Source: Paramecium tetraurelia (taxonomy: Eukaryota > Ciliophora > Oligohymenophorea > Peniculida > Parameciidae). Taken from it: a DNA stretch of 64,000 bases. Where the stretch lies: NCBI RefSeq assembly GCF_000165425.1, contig NW_001798956.1, forward strand, positions 249,373-313,372. Direction: 5' to 3'. The translations under genes and the position numbers were made by a program. This document shows, piece after piece, positions 11,504-24,500 of the stretch (position 1 is the first letter of the stretch; each line of letters opens with the position of its first letter). The notes beneath the pieces are model-generated. The model was not told the origin of the DNA and searched no databases. It saw nothing but the letters and a program-made list of their open reading frames with translations.

Positions 11504-14500
11504 ATGAACTTCAAATTTCCAGGAACTTATGCAGAACTCAAGGATACTAATTTCTCTGAATTCTACAGAGTCAAATCTAAAAATTCAGTACCCAATATGG
11601 ATGATCGTCTTATATTCATTAAAATAAATTAATTCTAGGAGGAGTTCCATTAAATGCCAACTCTTATTGAAGATGCACAGAATTTCGATTTTCTTTACTA
11701 TTTGGTTGAGTAACTTATAAATCTATATCAAGATATTTGGATAAACATTCAAACTAAAAAGCTCAATTCCAATTGATTGACATCTTCTCATTTTAAATTC
11801 TCAAACTACACAATAAAAATTCCAAGGCATTTCAAATGACACTCTTCCTATTCTTAAATCTCTTGTAATAAAAACAGGTTTAAGGACCGTAGGTCAAAAG
11901 GGCATTAAAATAATTGAAGCAACTTTTCAGTCTAAATTCCTTTGTTGACCTTGATAGGGAAGGTATAAGATATGTATTCGATCTTATTAAGATGGCTATT
12001 GAGATCAAGGAAACTCAAATTAGAGAAGTTTGGATTGAAGTTCTTATTTCAGCTTTGATAATTTGGTCTAAGCATGAGACAGTTCTTAAAAATACTATAG
12101 TTCATTTAATGTATGAATAGGAAAGCGTAGTCCCCAATCTGAGTAAATTCTTAGTGGCTTGCAGTAAACATGATAAACTGAAATCATATACAATTGATTA
12201 ACTAGGATTACTTATCAATTTTATTACTGAAAAGTCTACTAATTAAACGGAGAGTTTGGCAGTTAAAAATCTGAGAGAACTACTGACTATCTCATCAAAA
12301 GAAATGCCAAAAATATATTATCAATAGTTATCATCAATGATTGGGTTGTACGACAATGAAAATTATCATATAAGAAGTGGCCTATCAGATGTCATAACAA
12401 ATGTAATAGAATATCTGGTAAAAGAATCAAAGGAATAAAATGATGATGAAGTTCTTCTATTGAATGCTAATAATTTAACCAAATCTCTGATATCTCGGCA
12501 TTTAGATAAGACAGCCCTATGTAGATCAAATGTATTGTAATGTTTATCGCAATTATTAAATTTGAATTGCATATAAAAAATACATCTACCCACTATTTTT
12601 TCCATAAGCCAATCTAGACTGAGGGATATCTCAGGCTATGCCAGAAAATCTGCATTATAATTATTGAAATCAGTCTCACGTTGTTACAGATATATTTATG
12701 TTTAAAGTTAAGGAAGGGATAAATTTTGGTCATCTAAAGAAATTGGAGAACAAATAAAAAGCAACTAATTAGAGTTAGATAACATCCATAATGATTTTTA
12801 AAGATTGGATTTGTAATTTTAAGAAGGCAACATCTCTGAAGATTAGATTAACGATACGATTAAAAATATTAAGAAAAGGACTCAAGAAATCTAGAAAGGT
12901 TAGGAATATCTAGATGAATATAGCAAATTTCTAGATGGAATGAAAATTGCTATTAATTAAGTCTTATAATTGTGTCAAAGTAAAAATTAAGCAGATGTAA
13001 CACATTCAATCAAATTATTTGCATATTTATCAAAATATGATTTCGAATCTGCAAATATAGGGTTAAGAAGAATGTTGCTATTGGTTTGGTCATAAGATAA
13101 ATCAATTCAATAAGAAGTTATTAAAAAATTTTGGAAACTCTATTTAAAGGATAATAAAAATACAAAATAAATTGTACTCTCTATAATAGATCTGATAAGC
13201 ACTTCAAACTAGAAGGAGTTGCTATCCATAGAAAAAATTATATTATCATATGAGACTGAATAGGCTCCTAATTACAAGTTACCAAATAAAGCATTTAGTA
13301 CCCTTTGGGATCTTTTTGGTAGACCAGAAATCAATTAAAGATCAATGCTAATATTTGTGAGAATTATGCTCACAAGAAATTGCTCCTATTTTAATATGGA
13401 AAAAATTAAATAAATTCAGGAGCTATTGATGGCTTACAATAGAAAAGATCCAGATTGGATCATCATAAAAGAACTTTCTCTTATATTGTCAAAATTAGAT
13501 AGAAATCAAGAGAAAAACTAAATCTATATTAATAATCAGATAGAACTGCTGACTAGATTACTTGTAAAGTATAAAGATACTTAGGATATGAATTATTTTA
13601 GTGCATGTGATTCAATCATACAATTGATTTCACTTTCCTATAATCCTGAATGTAAATTTGAAGCTTTAATTAAACAGTTTGAGTTTGAATAACATTCCAA
13701 GAATTCAATGGAATTGGAACAATTAAGTAATAATGACAAAATGCATTTAACTCATGCAATATATATAGCAGGATGCATTTCATTACAATTGTTAGTGCTA
13801 ATTGATAAAACTCATAGATAACTTAAATAACTAAAAAATGATAGAGAATCCTAAATAGGAAAGGAACAAGAGATAGATAAGATTTCAGGAGGTTTGGAGG
13901 GAGAATTTGAAAGAATACATGAAGTAGTGAATGAAATATAGGATCTCAATCTAGTGTAACAAAATCTATTGTCAGTTTTCTCCCCATTGGTAATAATGAT
14001 AATTGAGGATTGCCTTGTAGATATGGAAAATAAGAAATCTTCTTGTTTAAATCAATAATCCCCTCTTGTATAAGTTTGTCTAATCACAATGTGTAAGTTC
14101 ATGTGTTTGTCTGAGTCCTATTGTAGATAAAACATTGAGATGTTATTTAATATCATGAAGTAAATAGATATTGAGTATGTTTTAGGTGTCCCTTGTTTGA
14201 TTAAGTCGTTAAAAACAATGTGTTAATTAGCATAGGAGACTTATTACATATGTGGCCAAATACTGTTTAAAAGTTCCATAAATAGATATATTCAAATTTA
14301 CTTGATTCTAATGGTCCTCTTAGAAGAGTGACATTACTGGTCCTAACACATTTGATTTTGAATGATATGATTAAGAGCAAGACCTCCTTATCACATATTC
14401 CAGTGTTATTAAATGACCCTTGTTAACAGATCCAAAGTATGGCAAGGTACTTTTTAAATGAATTGCAAAAAAAAGAATAGAGAGCTATTTCAAATGCTGT

Positions 14501-15168
14501 ACCAGATATTATATTGAATATTCACGAGCACAACGAGATTATTATATCTCAAATATCCTTATACATTGATAAGAACTTAGTGGAATCAATAGTAGAGAAA
14601 CTGGTTAATATATTGGGGATCAGTTAGAGTATAAATTAACTTATATATATGTGTAGATCAATCAGAAATAAAAAATATCTCTATTTTATTCAACTATATG
14701 AATCTGACCCAAACTTCTTTATAAAGATTCTTGGATGGATGGGAATAATACAGAGAAAAATTAAAGGACTAATTTGTTTATAATCAATTTATTAGTCTAA
14801 TAAAAAAGGTACGATATTACTTACTTGTTTAGTTGAGGAGAACTCTGCCTCAAGAGAGTCGAATTGTGATAGATGAATTTGAGATGAAGATAGAAAACTA
14901 TGATAAAGAGACGTTTGAGAATAGAAGGAGGGAAAAAGTGTCCAAGAGAAAAAATGGCAAGACTTAGTTCTAAGATAGAGATGACAAGGAATTAAAAGAA
15001 AATATCAGTAATGTGAAGTAATAGTAGAGAAGGAAGGTCAAAAAGAAGGACGAGGAAATCTTGGAAATCGAATCAAATTCTGAATAAGAAACTTCTTAAG
15101 CCTAGGCTATGAAATTATAGACGAATCAAAGAAGAAAACGAAAGAATCTCTAGAAAAATGAAGATTGA
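11504..15168 (+). CDS. NCAPD2: Condensin subunit D2 (CAP-D2/Cnd1)
   Basis: About 1200 residues of HEAT-type helices. Family marks: LRDISGYARKSALQLLKSV in the middle (the conserved region where this family has a phrase like RKNALQLL), the Cnd1 region PLVQVCLITMCKFMCLSE, IGDLLHMWPNT, LRRVTLLVLTHLILNDMIK, and VESIVEKLVNIL. The C-terminal tail is basic (SKRKNGK, RRKRKNLQK) and ends KNED at TGA 15166-15168. Non-SMC subunit of condensin, required for chromosome compaction and segregation in the nucleus. A few mini-introns are needed, for example near 11770. No paralogue is visible in the window, so whether it serves micronucleus, macronucleus or both is not shown. Confidence 0.85.
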
Positions 15169-15212
15169 TATTTGTTACTATGTTAATATTAACATTAATA
15201 TTTATTAAAACG

Positions 15213-16930
15213 ATGGATTAAAATTCTAATTATTTTTTCAATTCAGCTCAAAAAGAGTAAACAGAATTTTGGAATAGAAATTTTCATATTTTACTGAATA
15301 ATCATGAAAATTTTGAGATCCAAAATGATAATTGTACCAGTTTTTATAAGAGAAGTAAGATTCTTAAAAAATGGATACCTCGACTTTATTCTGTTCAAAG
15401 CAATTATATATTATATGGTGATAGAGTAAAATTATATCATAATCAAGAATCTCAAAGGTTTTAGAAAACTAGATTGTGTATATCTAACATCTAGTCTAGT
15501 AGAAGGACCATATAAATATCAATTGCAGTTAAAATACTGTGGATTTGTTTTAGAATTGTACACTGATCAAAAAAAGGACCACGATAGTTTTAAGGATAGT
15601 TTACAAGCCCATTGTATACTAACTGATTTTCACACTTAATATACATTGCTAAGACAAATTGGGTTTGGATCAAGCGCCTAAGTAACAATAATAAATTTTA
15701 ATCTAGGTATACATTGCTAGGAGTAACTACAATTAATAACTATATGCCATTAAAAGAGTTCAAAAAAATTATTCAGTCAAACAAAAAAAATATGAGCAGG
15801 AACAAGCCTTACACAATGAGATTCAAATAATGAAAGAACTTAATCATCCAAATATCATTTCTTTTTATTCGGTGTTTGAGACTAATAGTATTTATTCAAT
15901 CTATGTTAAAGAACATATAAATATTGTTTTAGAATTAATCCAAGGAGGAGAACTACTAAAATAGGGATAATACAAAAGCATTAGAGATGCAAGAATCGTG
16001 GCTAAATAATTAGCTCTATGTTTGGATTATATGCATTAGAAAGGGATTATGCATAGAGATTTGAAACCATAGAACATTTTATGCAAATCTAATTCTCTTG
16101 ACGTGTTAATTGCTGATTTTGGGTTGGCCACATACATTAAGACTTAAAAGCAATAGTATTACAGATGTGGAACCACTGGTTACGTCGCTCCTGAAGTATT
16201 GATGTACAAAGAAGGTTCTAAGATGTATAATGAGAAATGCGATATCTTTAGTCTTGGAGTTATCTTCTATCAATTGTATCTATCTAAAATTTAAAAGGAT
16301 TTTCAACACTCATCCCTTCAAAGATAGCACCAAGGCTGGAATGTTGAAGAGGAATTTAGCTGCTGACTATAAGTTGGATGAGTAAACCAAAGTTCCTTAG
16401 AGTTGTAAGGATCTTATTGCTTCAATGTTGAGATTGAACCCCAAACAAAGACCTTCTGCATCCCAAATATTAAGACATGATTTCTTTAATGAAGCATTAA
16501 ATGAGTTGTCTTATCCAAGTTTGATTGGATCAATTCAAGAGTAATTCAAATTGTTATTCCTAGTATAAGCGATCAAAAGAAATCAGGCCAATCTTTCAAT
16601 TCTTAAGTAGGGGAATTGAAATTATCGACTTTCCAAAAGCATGGACAAGTGTCGATCTTCGAAAAAATGCCATTAAATATTAAATCAGCAAATCAGAGTA
16701 TGGAATTCAAGGAACTCTCACCTTTGTGGAATAAAAAGATTACTTTACAACAACCCATCACTTAACCCAGATCCAAAGCTTAATCTATGTATTCGAATAA
16801 AAACCTAGATAATCGAGGTTAAAAAGTATCTATATTTCGACAGCAATCAAAAAACTCAGAAAATGATATCGATTAGCATCAGTTTCCCTACTCAACCATA
16901 ATCAACAGATGTACTATCAAAAACAAGTGA
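15213..16930 (+). CDS. CAMK-like protein kinase with PH-like N-terminal region
   Basis: Begins MDQNSNYFFNSAQKE, 44 bp after the condensin stop. About 120 residues resembling a PH-type fold precede the kinase (KKWIPRLYSV, then ELYTDQKKDHDSFKDSLQAH). Kinase marks: IGFGSSAQVYIA, YAIKRVQKNY, MHRDLKPQNIL, ADFGLATYI, CGTTGYVAPEV, KCDIFSLGVIFYQL. Five mini-introns of 22-25 nt were placed, each restoring a conserved motif. The tail is rich in Ser/Gln/Asn and ends RCTIKNK. A second gene of the same architecture lies at 60007-61674. No EF-hands follow the kinase, unlike the CDPK at 45225. Substrate unknown. Confidence 0.8.
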
Positions 16931-17192
16931 CAATTATTAATACTATGTTAACATATTACAACTATTTTTTTGTTAATTCCAAATATACTGATTTTAATCT
17001 TATTAATATACTTTATTGTATTATGCATTGTTCTAAATATAGAAATTAATTATGTTTCCCATTCCTCGAATTCCTTCAGGCCTAATTATTAAATCTTTAT
17101 TAGATCAAATAACTTATTTAACTTCAGATTTACTTTTAATACTTGAATTCATCTTTTATTGTGACGGTATCAAAAAAATTTAAATTAATTTT
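16931..17192. other. AT-rich intergenic region
   Basis: About 260 bp between two plus-strand genes. No conserved coding or structural signal was seen. Confidence 0.5.
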
Positions 17193-18216
17193 ATGAATCA
17201 TTCAGAAGGGGCACAATCTCCACCTTATTTTGGTATGTATCCACTACCCTATTGGCCAACGAGCTCACAATTCCTCTTAATGATGAACTTCCAAAATCCG
17301 ATGATGAGTCCAATCCATAATTTAGGATCTCCAATTTTAACTTCCCACTTAAATTTCACTTAGCCAACAATCAATTATGATATCAAATACGAACAAAGTA
17401 CTCTCTTTACCCTTATCCTCTTTAGATTCACAGAATAAAGAATCCACATAAACTAAACAACCATAATAATATACCAGCCAAATTTAAATCATTTCTGAGC
17501 AATTGGATGACATGAATTACGATCAAATTACAGTAGAAAATCTTGAGGCCTTAATTCATCTGTTGTTTGCAGAAGAGCCCAAATTAAAAAAGATCTAATA
17601 ATAACTCAAAGAGAAAAGATGTCTTAAGGTTGTCAAGATTCTGGACACCCTGGCCAAAAAGATAAGAACCCAATAGAAAAATCGAGAAGAATTAATCAAA
17701 TTTTGTCTGAGAAAGGCTTTCAGAGAGATTTTCCATCAAATTTAAGAAAAATGTACTAAAAAAAGTAATCAAATCTTTAAAAATGTATAGAACTCAATCT
17801 GAAGGCTGCATCCAAAATATTTTAGTAAACCTATTAAGCTGAAAAGATGAAATCCATAGCATTGCCATTTAGAAAAAATAGTAAAAATAAGACAATGAAT
17901 AATCATTTCCTCCATGAACTATTCTAATCAAAGCAATTCTAGGATTAATATAAAATATTTCTTGGTATCTAAATCCTTTCATATTTTATAGACAATCTAG
18001 ACACCATCATAGAGAATGACAAAAATAAAAAAATTAAAGCAATAGCTGAAAAATCATGGGAATTCATCTAATCTAACAGAAAAGTAAAAAATTGATATTA
18101 ATTCTTTAAAGTCATACACCTTCAAAAGGTTGCCATGGTCTTTGAAAAACTTAGAAAAATTGAAAGAAACAGCAAATGAAATGCTAAATTACTGTGATGA
18201 TTAAAAATTTATTTGA
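17193..18216 (+). CDS. Unrecognised helical protein
   Basis: Starts MNHSEGAQSPPYFGMYPLPY and ends NYCDDQKFI at TGA 18214-18216; about 310 residues. Introns of 28, 26, 27 and 28 nt were placed and all give continuous, sensible protein. The first 110 residues are Pro/Gln/Asn/Met-rich and probably unstructured. The rest is helical and basic: VENLEALIHLLFAEEPKLKK, AKKIRTQQKNREELIKFCLR, LDNLDTIIENDKNKKIKAIA. No known domain is recognised; the helical half could be an armadillo-like or coiled-coil adaptor. Nothing in the neighbourhood suggests a role. Confidence 0.6.
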
Positions 18217-19138
18217 AATTATTATCAAAATTAAACATCTAAATACAAGAGATCATCTACACTAACATTAATTAGACAAAGAAAATAGTCAAAAAATCTT
18301 TTAAGACTTTCGTCGTACTTTTAAGATTTTCGCTGAGCATTCAATAAGGACTTTGTATTAAATTTTAATGAGTTAAGATCATTATTCCCTTTTTTCAGAA
18401 GCAAAAATCATACTCAATCTGTTATTTAAATATAGATTTTGATATTTGGTTATTCTGACCTATACATTAATCTTAAATAATTTTCTGCCATTAATATTAT
18501 TGCAATTTAATTTATAACTGGACTTAATTAATTTAAAAAATAATATTATAATAATTATAATTATTAGTAATATATTATAATATACCTAAAAGGCATCTAA
18601 TTCAATATTGGTTAGTATTTCTAATAAGGTTATTAATTAATAAATTTGAACAAATTTTTATTCATAACTATTTATGGCTGAATATGCACATTATTAAATA
18701 AATAAATTTGCCTTATTATAAATAATATTTGCAACTTTTATAAAAAATTATGTCCCCTTTTTAAATGAATTAAGGATAATTTAAATCTCTTATTTTTCAC
18801 AAAAGTAAGGTTATTAGAATGACATATTATCTTTATTCATTTTTAGAATTATTTATTCATCCATGTCTTTTAGAATAAAGAAGTATTAAAAAAGAAATTA
18901 CAGATAAAAGTGTGTAAAAAATATAAAATGATAAAAATGATAAAAAGAAACTAAGTGGATTAGATTGTCTTTAGTTCTCGATTAAACGATTGATAATAAT
19001 GGAATTTAATTAAGAACAATAATTAAAACTAATAAAATATATCATCCTAGAGAATTGATGTCACTTAGCCTAAAACACTAGGTAATCACATTAATTTAAA
19101 TATAAAAAAGGATTTTGGAAATATAATAATTTATATTA
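18217..19138. other. AT-rich intergenic region with an imperfect direct repeat
   Basis: About 920 bp of very low GC. I see no supported gene. An imperfect 15-16 bp direct repeat (TTTAAGAYTTTCG core) occurs at about 18299 and 18318. This is one of the longest gene-free stretches in the window. Confidence 0.5.
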
Positions 19139-19454
19139 ATGTTGTTTTAAAGTATAGAGGAAACAAAAAATGATCAAGAAGAATAAACAGCATTCCTTAT
19201 TCAAATGAATTCCAAATTTTAAAACTAAAAGTGGATGTTTCCAGTAATTTTAACAGTCTTTTCTAAAAATAGAAATTAAGCAAAAGTAATATTATGATAA
19301 ATCATAAAAGAGTCTTGTTTAGCCAAATCCAGAAGTTATTTAAAAAAATCATACCTGGACATGGTTGTCTGAACTGATGCAATCACAAGAATTAAAAAAT
19401 AGGAAAATAGAAAAATAAAGAATAATATTAATTAATAATAATATAAATGACTGA
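19139..19454 (+). CDS. Small unrecognised protein (about 97 aa)
   Basis: Starts MLFQSIEETKNDQEEQTAFL and ends NNNIND at TGA 19452-19454. One 25-nt intron (GTAATA...AAAAG) joins NRNQAK to SLVQPNPEVIQKNHTWTWL; without it the frame stops at once. The intron fit and amino-acid composition argue for a real gene in an otherwise AT-rich region. No domain or signal peptide is recognised. Confidence 0.45.
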
Positions 19455-19571
19455 AATTCATCCTTTTATTTATATATTTTCCTTTTATTAGTATTTCTTT
19501 ATTTGAAATTATTTTATATCAATCATGTAATTTTCATTTTCTTATAATATTATCACTATATATTTATATTT

Positions 19572-21519
19572 TCAATTTTGCTATTAATTACTTATCTCAT
19601 CAATCTCATCGACCTTCATTAATATTTTGTTTTTCAAAACTTTTTTATTTTCAAAAATTTCAATTGTGAATTGTTCAAGATCTACATTTAACTTTTTAAG
19701 ATGAGTTGATGTGCTCATTGATAATCTTGACATCTGATTATCACCCTCAAGACACCTCTGATGAAGCTTTTATTTAAAATTTTATGTTTCAGTGTTCAAT
19801 GAGTTTGATAAATTTCTAATCTTCTTTCCTTTTTAATTCTCATCTTGGCCATCCTGATCTTATAAATCCATTTACTCAAACACATTTTTCAATTTATTTA
19901 AAGTATCCATACCTTAAAAAGCACCAACCACTTTATTTTCATCATCAGAATCATCATTATTATTAAGACTATCCATAGGTGATTACTTATTAAAGCAATC
20001 TATAAAGATATTATTTTGAGGCTCTATAATCTCATCAGGTTCATCTTCTTAGATTGCAGAGATAATAAATGGTGTATCAATCTGAGGAGTTTCTAAATCG
20101 TCACCTAACTTAAATTTGTGTTTGTCTTCATGTATTTCAATTTATTCCTTGATTACCTTCCAAACTTAAGATCTTTTTAATGTAGATTCAATCTATTTCA
20201 ACTCATCATAATAAGGTAAGAAATCACTATCTCTTATAAGTTTAATTTATAGCTATTATTCAAAAGCAAATAATTATCGATCTATTCTTTTGATTTATAA
20301 TGTCTGTAATTTATTTTTAGTTAATAATTAGAGACACCAAAAGGGATGAAAATCATTCAAAGCTCTATCTAAAATAAAAGCAATCATATTGTAAACATAT
20401 TAAATAAAAATATCTGAATGATTGTACTTCTTAACCAAATTTATTATAGTTTCCATCACATTAGATTACTCAACCCTTTGCCATAATTCAATGTCTGATA
20501 TTCTCACTATATTATCAATAATCTAATATTTAATAATAAATATAATACTTCAATTAGCTTTACATCTAACAAACCTACTTTGCAACTTCTTGTAAGAGTT
20601 TTTTCTAAGATATTTTTTATACTTATAATATTAAAATATCTAAAGAACTCTGTTTTCCTGAATTCTTCTGTAATTGGTTAATTGTAAGGTTCATCCAAAT
20701 ATAAGTTTTATAAATCCAAAGAGTAATAATTTGAAATCAACGAAATAACATGGGCTGCATTCTTACGAACTCTTTATATTTATACTCAATACATAAAATG
20801 AAATGTCTCTTATGATAAAACATCATTTACTATCAGCAGCACTTGACTAGAAAGTAAATATTCCAATAATTCTTTAGTTTATATTCTAACCATTATCTCG
20901 TGAATTAAATAAGTAAAATTGATAGCTGAACTGTAATCAAATTTGGAGTATTATTATATTCCAATCTACAAAATTTCTAATTACTATCGATGAAATTAAT
21001 TTTCAAAATAAATCAACAATACCTAAGCAACACTATTATTATATATATATGGTAAGAAATTCTAAAGTAATTAATTATTGGCATTTAATGATTCTGTTAT
21101 CAATATTTAGGATCTTTTTTAAATTAATTAGAGAATCTTAAATGCCTATGCCCATTGAACATCTGGTATAAATTTATATGTTAATATCTCAAATAAGTGA
21201 TAAAAATGAACCTAAAAATTTAAAGTCACTAACATACTTCAATCTACTATAAAATTTCTTCTATATTAAGTTCAACGATATCCCACACCTTTGTCATTAG
21301 TATTGAATAAGTATCATATTGTATTGGTTGAATTTCGTCGTAATTTACAAATAGGATCTATAATAATTGCTTTGCATTGTAACACAAAAATTCAATTGCC
21401 ATCAAATCAGATGCTTCAATATATTTAGTAAAGGTTTCATTAAATAGCAAGACTCTTAGATCTGAATGGGCTTCCTAAATCAATTATTCAATGATATAAA
21501 TTTTTTTATCAATGTTCAT
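19572..21519 (-). CDS. Helical-repeat protein, possibly SAPS-type phosphatase regulator
   Basis: Starts MNIDKKIYIIEQLIQEAHSD and ends ISNQQQN at TGA 19574-19572; about 630 residues. The N-terminal 500 residues form ARM/HEAT-like helices, for example YIEASDLMAIEFLCYNAKQL, YSILMTKVWDIVELNIEEIL, RVRKNAAHVISLISNYYSL and IAFILDRALNDFH. The order (acidic start, LLDFL-like helix, SDVW-like segment) resembles SAPS proteins, the regulatory subunits of PP6/Sit4 phosphatases, but the match is by eye and weak. The C-terminal part is acidic and Ser/Asn-rich (MDSLNNNDDSDDENK), probably flexible. It starts only 19 bp after the stop of the giant coiled-coil gene on the same strand. Confidence 0.5.
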
Positions 21520-21538
21520 ATTATTTATATATAATTTC

Positions 21539-24500
21539 TCAATAACGTCTTGCATAACTTCTAGTTGTGGTTGTTGATGTTTAATTCATAATTTAGGAAG
21601 ATGATGTTTATGATGGTGGTTGTTAACTGGATGAGCCAGACTAATAAATGGATGAAGCTGTCACTGGTTTTTGAGTGTTTGTTTATTAGACCTATGAAGC
21701 TGTTGGGAATAAATTTTATCTATAGCCACTGGATCTATTTGATTGACTATCATCTATCTATTAATAAGATGTCTAAGGTTGTTTATTCACTTATGTGGTA
21801 ATGGTTGTAGTGAATTGATTAGTTTGATTTGTACTTTAAGGAGGATTATCTGATCTCAAATCTTTCACTACAGAGGCATACTTGTTATTCCAAGTTTACA
21901 AATCCTATGCAATAAATATATATTATTACAGATGTTTGATTGGAAATTATATTCTATTGTCTCTTGATTTCATTTTATAAATCATTGATTTATTGATTCA
22001 ATTTCTTGATATCATTTTATTGGTTATCAAAGTTCTTCTTGCTTGTGTTCAAATCAGAATTTAAGCTATTCACTTTAGCTTCTAATTCTTTCTTCAACTT
22101 TTCTAGATTTGAAGAATCCTATGAGAATTTGTCAAGTTTCTTCTTCAAATCATCTAATTCTTTGTCTTTTGCTTGAATTGCTTATTACAATTTACTAATT
22201 TCTGTATTATCTTTCTTTACCTTCTATAATTCAACATCCATTTGATTGAATCTAAATTAAAAACATATATTACTTCTTTTTAATTTCTTCATTCTCTTTT
22301 GATCTCTAAGCAATTTGATCTTACAAAGTTTTCAAATCATTTGGATTGGTATTATCAATAACCTTAACTTATTTAACAATTGATTCTTGTTTTGTGTTCG
22401 ATGCCTTCAATGCATTAATTTCATTATCTTTGGCTGCAAACTTATTCTTTAATTGTTCAAACTCTCCATTGACTGAATTATATAATTATTGGAATTAAGT
22501 TTTCTATTTATTGGCATCATCAGCTGCTAATTGCAAATCAGCCAACTTTTATCTTAAGTCTCCTAATTCTTTGGTTTGTTGATCAATTAATTATTTCAAT
22601 CTTTAGTTTTCAGCTTCAAGAGGCTTTAATTAAGCAACTTATCCTTCTAAGGTTGATACAGTCTTAGATTAAGCTGCATTTTCATCATTCTTAACTTATA
22701 TTTGCTTTCCTAATTACTCAATTTCAGCTTGTAATTTGGCAATTCTATCCAAGAGATTATCTCTCTCTGCAGCTAATTGTCTAGCCTATTTATCTAATTA
22801 ACCTAATTGATCCTTTAAATCAGCAGTGACTAAACATCTAAAATAATATAATTAAAATATTTTACTCTCTTTCGTATAAAGCCTTGTATTTAATAAATTC
22901 ATTTTAGAAACCATTCAATTATTCAATGACTTTCTACATGGAGTTCATCTCTGATACTTAAGAATTAAACTTATTAGTCAAATCAGTTAATTATTGTCTC
23001 AATTTATTATTCTCATCTAATAACTTTTACAATTATGCCTACAGATCTCCAATTTACTTTGATCTTTATTAATCTAATTGTTAGAGTTGATTTTATAAAT
23101 CATTAATATGAGATTCTAATTCATTGATATAATTATCCTTTTCAGCTGAAGAATTGCTACTGCTTTATTATAAATTAGTAATCTAAGTTTACAATAAACT
23201 GTATTATTATTGAAGTTTATTATATAAGTCTTGAATGTTTCTTAACCTTATTTAACTCTGCTTATAATTGTCTCAATTAAGCATTGAGATCATCAATCTC
23301 TTTATCCTTCTATTCATTTTACGATTATAATTTGGCTAATTGATCTTATAAAACCTATTGTTATCTTTCCAAATTAGCAATATCCTCATTGACATCATCT
23401 TGGTTTCCTCCTCTCAATTCCAACAAAGGATCTTACTAAAGAGATTCAGCTTTCAATCTTTATAAATATTCAACTTCAAGGAGCAAATACTTATATTTAC
23501 TCTCATAGTACTCTTTCTCTCTTCTCAATCTATCATTGTCTACTCCAACCTTATTAAGATCTGTCTTAACATTTTCTCTATTTTAGACTTCTTCTTATCT
23601 TACAATATCTAATTTATTATTTGATAATTATAATTAATTAACTTGATTAGCTTCTAAAGATTTATCGAAGTATCTTCCGTAGAGATCTTCATATTCTTTT
23701 GTCTTGACATTCAATTATTGAATCAAATCTTATGAATGTTATCTTAATAAATTAATTGTTTATTCCAACTCAGGAACTCTTGATTCTAAATGCTTTAAAT
23801 TAAAGATGGTTTAATTGAGGTCGTTCATTTTGGCTCTCATTTATTCATTTTCTTCAACCTTCATATTCAATTAAGTCTTCAATCTATCTATTTCTTAGAT
23901 ATATAAATGCTTTTCATTTTCAAGGATATTAATGTGATTATTTAATTATTCAATTTATTACTTAAGTTTCTAAATTTATTAGTATTAGTCAAAGTTTTCT
24001 CTGTGAAGTTCCTAAATTTATTTTCTAAGTTGATTGATTTCATCCTAATCAACAATATGTTCAATTTAAGGTGGTGGTTAATGTAATTACCTTTGCTTCA
24101 ATCTTTCAATTTCTAATTCTAATTGTCTAGCTCTGATTTATTCTTATTTTAAGAGTTCAGCTGTAAATTATAAGTCAGACACCAGTTATTCAGATTGTAA
24201 ATACTTATCCTTCCAATTCTTAATTAATTATTCCTTTCTTTGAATTTCTAATTATAATTCATTCAAATATCCTTCATATTAAACTCTTTATTATTCATGT
24301 TATCTATCTTTTGCTTATAAATCTAATTCTTATTATAAATTCTGTTATCTTAATTTATTTAATTCATCTTTTAATTCTTTAATTTCTTTTTCTAATTATG
24401 CATTCTTTTCTTCAGCATCAGCCAATAATTATTAAACATCATGAAGTGTTTTATCTAATTGATCAGCATCTCTTTCAAATTGATTTCTTTCATTTCTGAC

